Shown: one piece after another, positions 8,150 to 11,130 of the stretch | Position numbering within the stretch: the stretch's first letter is position 1 | How the letters are laid out: each line of letters begins with the position of its first letter | Assembly: GCA_027451785.1 (NCBI GenBank) | Contig: DAIDIS010000150.1 | Location: 1 to 11,130, forward strand | DNA length: 11,130 bases | Reading direction: 5' to 3' | Origin: Acidimicrobiales bacterium | Lineage (GTDB): Bacteria > Actinomycetota > Acidimicrobiia > Acidimicrobiales > JAKAVM01 | The notes under the pieces: model-generated | Databases searched by the model: none | What the model was told of the DNA's origin: nothing | Seen by the model: only the letters and a program-made list of their open reading frames with translations | Position numbers and translations under genes: made by a program

Positions 8150-8322
8150 TGATGCAATTTCTGCCTTAGTCTCAATCCTTCGCGTCGTCCTCGCCACTCG
8201 AAAATGAGGGGCTTCAGGTCTATCGGCCCGAATATTGCAAGTCCTGAAGAATTGCGAATTTCGCCACGGGATTCCTACGACAGGGTTAACCTCTTATATA
8301 TGGGTGCCGAAGGCTAAGAACA

Positions 8323-9789
8323 GTGCAGTTTTCAATACCCACACCTACGGAGGAGGACAAGAGGCAGGGATTCCTGGAAGGTGGGCTGGCGCTCACTTTC
8401 GCTATCCCAGTCGGTATCACCTTCCTGTTGCCGGGCCACGCGCCGGTCCGGTGGGGGTACCTCGCGGCAGCACTTGCCATTACGCTGCTGCCGATCGGTT
8501 ACTTCATCTGGGTTGCCACGACGTTCACGCGGCGGACTCTCAAAGACGCCCAGCCCGAAACCGTTCTTGCCTTGATAATCATCGAGTCCGCCGCCTTGGC
8601 ATGCCTCGCTGGAGCCTTCAAGAACGCTGAGGATATGTATGCAGTGGGATTCGTAGTCCTAGGCGTTTTCACCGGACTTTTGGGTGGCTTTGCAATAAGG
8701 GTGATTGGTTGGGCAGCCATATCCGGAGGAGCAGTTGCCTCATTGGCTCTAAGCGGAAGTAGGGGCATGGCCTTTTGGCTGACAGCCCTGACCCTCCTCA
8801 CCATCATCGGTGCGGTAGAGGCCATGAGCTACCACGTGATCTTCGACCTATCCGGGATGGCCAAGGCCAGACTCGCGCTCGATTCCATCAGCGACACAGC
8901 AGCAAGCTACGACTCACTTTTGGATGGCATAGAGGCATGTCTCGCGCTCGTTCCCTATGCACTCCCGACCAATCACGTTTCCGCATTCTTGAGCCGCGGC
9001 AAGTCCGTTGATTTCGAAGTGATATCCGCTTGGCCGGACCTGGACCCCAGAGACATCCGGCTCCCAAGCGAGTCCGCATTCCAAGAAGCCTCCTCCTCCA
9101 ATATGACGGTTGTTTCCAAAGAACGTTGCTTCATCCCCGCAGGGTTCACTTCAAGCGGGCAGCTCATGCTGGTTGTCGACAGGAAGAACACTAAGAAATA
9201 CTCGCAAACGATGGCAATCGAGTTGTCCGAGGCCTTGGGATCCGTCTTCATGAGGCTCGCTCACCGCTTGGACTCTCAACAACAACTCAAGCATTCCTCG
9301 CGCACCGACCCACTTACCGGGCTTGCAAACCGCAGGTCGCTCTTCGAAAGGCTCGACCAGGAGCTTGCCAGAGCCCAAAGAAGCAGTCAGCCCCTCTGCC
9401 TGCTCATGATCGACCTGGACCACTTCAAGGTTTATAACGACACCAACGGCCACCTTGCCGGCGACCAGTTGCTCAAGAACATGGCCACGATGATGTCAAC
9501 GAGAGTAAGAGCCCAGGATCTCCTTGCGCGATACGGCGGCGAGGAGTTTTGCGTGGTCCTCCCCGGCACACCGGCATCGGCCGCCGTCCGAGTTGCAGAG
9601 TCTCTAAGGGGAATCTCCCATGAGGCTACAGCAGAGGCGGTGATCTCCGTATCCGTCGGGGTCACCCAAGGGAACGGGACGGAAAGCGCTGAGTCGCTGA
9701 TCGAGCGAGCCGACAGGGCACTTTATGAAGCAAAGGAATCCGGGCGCGACAAGGTGGTCTCGTTGAAACCTACTGAGGCAGTCGTGTGA
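8323..9789 (+). CDS. Membrane diguanylate cyclase: six-helix N-terminus, GAF-like region, GGDEF domain (488 aa)
   Basis: Makes the second messenger cyclic di-GMP from two GTP at the inner face of the cytoplasmic membrane. A short cytoplasmic N-terminus is followed by about six hydrophobic segments (near 20-38, 43-64, 80-99, 105-124, 126-144 and 149-169), then an alpha/beta region at 195-312 that looks like a divergent GAF sensor, then the GGDEF domain from about 325 to 483. Catalytic features are intact: DPLTGLANR (329-337), metal-binding Asp364 in DLDHFK, NGH (375-377) and GGEEF at 405-409. RAQD at 396-399 stands five residues before GGEEF, the normal place for the RxxD product-inhibition site. 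No EAL or HD-GYP domain is visible, so synthesis only. The GTG start follows GAAGG by 9 nt, and an in-frame TAA lies upstream at 8287. The next gene overlaps it by 4 bp and is a paralogue. The sensed ligand is unknown, and the GAF label is a guess from pattern only. Confidence 0.94.
   Translation: MQFSIPTPTEEDKRQGFLEGGLALTFAIPVGITFLLPGHAPVRWGYLAAALAITLLPIGYFIWVATTFTRRTLKDAQPETVLALIIIESAALACLAGAFKNAEDMYAVGFVVLGVFTGLLGGFAIRVIGWAAISGGAVASLALSGSRGMAFWLTALTLLTIIGAVEAMSYHVIFDLSGMAKARLALDSISDTAASYDSLLDGIEACLALVPYALPTNHVSAFLSRGKSVDFEVISAWPDLDPRDIRLPSESAFQEASSSNMTVVSKERCFIPAGFTSSGQLMLVVDRKNTKKYSQTMAIELSEALGSVFMRLAHRLDSQQQLKHSSRTDPLTGLANRRSLFERLDQELARAQRSSQPLCLLMIDLDHFKVYNDTNGHLAGDQLLKNMATMMSTRVRAQDLLARYGGEEFCVVLPGTPASAAVRVAESLRGISHEATAEAVISVSVGVTQGNGTESAESLIERADRALYEAKESGRDKVVSLKPTEAVV
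9775..9778 (+). promoter_or_regulatory. Ribosome binding site GAGG inside the end of the first cyclase gene
   Basis: GAGG lies 7 nt before the GTG at 9786 and supports that start for the second cyclase over an in-frame ATG at 9837. The N-terminal resemblance of the two paralogues also favours the GTG. Confidence 0.6.
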
Positions 9790-11130
9790 AATATTTCCGG
9801 GAGGACATCTCCGACGAGGAGTTCCGAGGTGGGCTGATGGATGCGGCCATAGCCCTCTTCACCGCCGTTCCCGTTGTCATCGCGTTTATCATTCTTCCCT
9901 GGAAGGGATCTTGGGTCGTTCGCACACCCGCTCTCGCCCTGGTCGCCGCGGTCACTGTGTTCGTCGCATTTCGCGTACGCAGCACCCTGCGAGTCCACTC
10001 GACCAGAATCAGCCCTTACGTCGCCATCATCGTCAACGTAGCGATGACTCTCGCCATCGCTCTTGGCAACAACGCGATCCGCGGTGGAGTTGTCATCGCC
10101 AATATCGCCATGCTCGTCCCCCCGCTGCAGGTCGGGATCATGGGCGACTTGACAATGCAGAACACGTCCTTGGTGGCTACCGCAATCTTCACCGCATGGA
10201 CCGACTACTCCAGCGGCCTTAGAACTTGGCAGCTCGCCGGGACAGTCCTCCTGGTTGTATCCGGAAGTGCAATCGGCCAGGCCATGTTGAGACAACCCGT
10301 GACGGGATACGCCTCGATCATTAGAACCCGGAGGTCGCTAAGCTCGCTAGTCGACGATGCCAAACTCTCAGGTACCCCGGAAGAGATCGTACGAAGCATC
10401 CTAGAGCGGGTGCACGAGGCCTTCCCGTCAAAAAGGGTAATTGCATTCACCCGATCCCTCGGATCCACCGAATTCCGGGTCCTCGACGCTTGGCCCGCAA
10501 GGTCCGTCGACGATCTGGGACTTAGTTCCTCTGAGGCATTCTTGGAGGCTGTATCCACCAATGAGGAACGCCTGGCGAAAACCCATGTTTTCATTCCCGT
10601 TGGATTCAGCAACGAGTACGAGATAGTCGTTGCCGTCGAGAGGGACGACTCAGCCCTGGGCAGCTCCGCTTTCGCCCCCAAGATGGCCGAAGCCCTCTCC
10701 ATGGCATTGCTAAGAGTTGTAAACAGGCTGAACCACATCTCAGACCTCCAGACTCAGTCCAATACCGACCCCCTGACAGGCCTTGTCAACAGGAGAGTCC
10801 TGGCCGAGCAGCTCGAAATCGAAATCGAGCGCTCGAAGAGAGGACATAAAACCTTCTCCGTGGCAATGCTGGATCTGGACCATTTCAAGGAGTACAACGA
10901 CCGCTTCGGCCATGTAGCAGGAGACGACCTTCTCCGAGAGATGGCCGACACTCTCTCACAAAGGCTTAGAGCTCATGACGTTATGGCTCGGTTCGGAGGA
11001 GAGGAGTTCTGCATCATTCTCCCCGAGACTGATCTTTACGATGCATTGACGTTGATCGACTCCCTCAGGCGCCTCGCAGCAGCCGGAGCAACGAGCGCCA
11101 AAGGTCCGGCCAGCGAGATGGCAGTTAGCT
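9786..11130 (+). CDS. Second membrane diguanylate cyclase, paralogue of the preceding gene (partial, 448 codons seen)
   Basis: The reading frame opens at the GTG at 9786, overlaps the previous stop by GTGA, and stays open to the window edge, so the C-terminus is missing. The layout matches its neighbour: about six transmembrane helices (near 18-38, 47-64, 77-95, 101-118, 126-140 and 149-168), a GAF-like region at 195-312, and a GGDEF domain from about 325 on. DPLTGLVNR (328-336), metal-binding Asp363 in DLDHFKEY, GGEEF at 404-408 and an RxxD inhibitory site (RAHD, 395-398) are all present, so it should be active and product-inhibited. The two proteins align almost without gaps, including shared D-A-W-P / S-A-W-P and F-I-P-x-G-F patches in the sensor region. 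This indicates tandem duplication followed by strong divergence, with membrane and sensor parts less alike than the cyclase part. The four-base overlap implies coupled translation, possibly of a heterodimer. Only about 35 residues should be missing if it matches its neighbour in length. Confidence 0.92.
   Translation, partial: MKYFREDISDEEFRGGLMDAAIALFTAVPVVIAFIILPWKGSWVVRTPALALVAAVTVFVAFRVRSTLRVHSTRISPYVAIIVNVAMTLAIALGNNAIRGGVVIANIAMLVPPLQVGIMGDLTMQNTSLVATAIFTAWTDYSSGLRTWQLAGTVLLVVSGSAIGQAMLRQPVTGYASIIRTRRSLSSLVDDAKLSGTPEEIVRSILERVHEAFPSKRVIAFTRSLGSTEFRVLDAWPARSVDDLGLSSSEAFLEAVSTNEERLAKTHVFIPVGFSNEYEIVVAVERDDSALGSSAFAPKMAEALSMALLRVVNRLNHISDLQTQSNTDPLTGLVNRRVLAEQLEIEIERSKRGHKTFSVAMLDLDHFKEYNDRFGHVAGDDLLREMADTLSQRLRAHDVMARFGGEEFCIILPETDLYDALTLIDSLRRLAAAGATSAKGPASEMAVS

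Larger units (their letters stand above)
7890..8322. other. Divergent intergenic region between the synthase operon and the diguanylate cyclase operon
   Basis: This 433-bp stretch separates two divergently transcribed operons and should hold both promoters. It is richer in A/T than the flanking genes, especially around 8010-8160. I see no convincing gene. A 72-codon open frame at 7989-8207 lacks a ribosome site and recognisable motifs. Candidate sites inside it are a 13-bp palindrome at 8137-8149, an 18-bp inverted repeat at 7986-8003, GTTAC repeats at 7996-8000, 8006-8010 and 8094-8098, and a TATACT hexamer at 8055-8060. On the minus strand a TACAAT hexamer (8033-8028) could serve the synthase, but no good -35 hexamer stands at the right distance. 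Confidence 0.8.

Noticed and set aside
7989..8207. 72-codon open frame in the intergenic region
   Set aside because: GTG start without a Shine-Dalgarno site, no motif, and it overlaps the likely promoter and operator elements.
9723..10295. 190-codon minus-strand frame over the cyclase junction
   Set aside because: Antisense to two overlapping genes with intact motifs; its Asp/Gly-rich translation is a reverse-strand artefact.
10205..10738. 177-codon minus-strand frame over the second cyclase
   Set aside because: Antisense to the membrane and sensor part of the second cyclase, whose frame is supported by homology to its paralogue.

Overview
The window is protein-dense bacterial DNA of moderately high GC by eye. 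It holds two oppositely oriented gene blocks separated by one intergenic region of about 430 bp. GTG starts, Shine-Dalgarno-type sites and 4-8 nt gene overlaps point to an ordinary bacterial operon style. My best guess is an actinobacterium, perhaps of the Acidimicrobiia type, but this rests on domain architecture and general protein flavour; no phylogenetic marker is present.

Left block (minus strand, 1-7889). One gene of 2574 codons encodes a giant iterative-type polyketide/fatty-acid synthase related to the Pfa (polyunsaturated fatty acid, or 'secondary lipid') synthases. Its domain order is flavin-dependent nitronate monooxygenase-like barrel 1, barrel 2, ketosynthase, acyltransferase, a long low-complexity linker with one embedded helix, a single acyl carrier protein of the DSIK type, a structural half-ketoreductase and a catalytic ketoreductase. 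It looks like a PfaD-like enoyl reductase module fused ahead of a PfaA-like module. No dehydratase is visible. A second synthase gene starts with an 8-nt overlap and shows the first 57 residues of another ketosynthase before leaving the window. The two proteins are probably made together, and the missing activities are expected further left.

Intergenic region (7890-8322). It is AT-richer and must contain the divergent promoters. A perfect 13-bp odd palindrome, a short inverted repeat and GTTAC repeats are candidate regulator sites.

Right block (plus strand, 8323 to the end). Two paralogous membrane diguanylate cyclases overlap by 4 bp. Each has about six transmembrane helices, a GAF-like sensor region and a GGDEF domain with a GGEEF active site and an RxxD inhibitory site. 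The second has no stop within the window. The divergent arrangement raises the untested possibility that c-di-GMP signalling and synthesis of the lipid are co-regulated.
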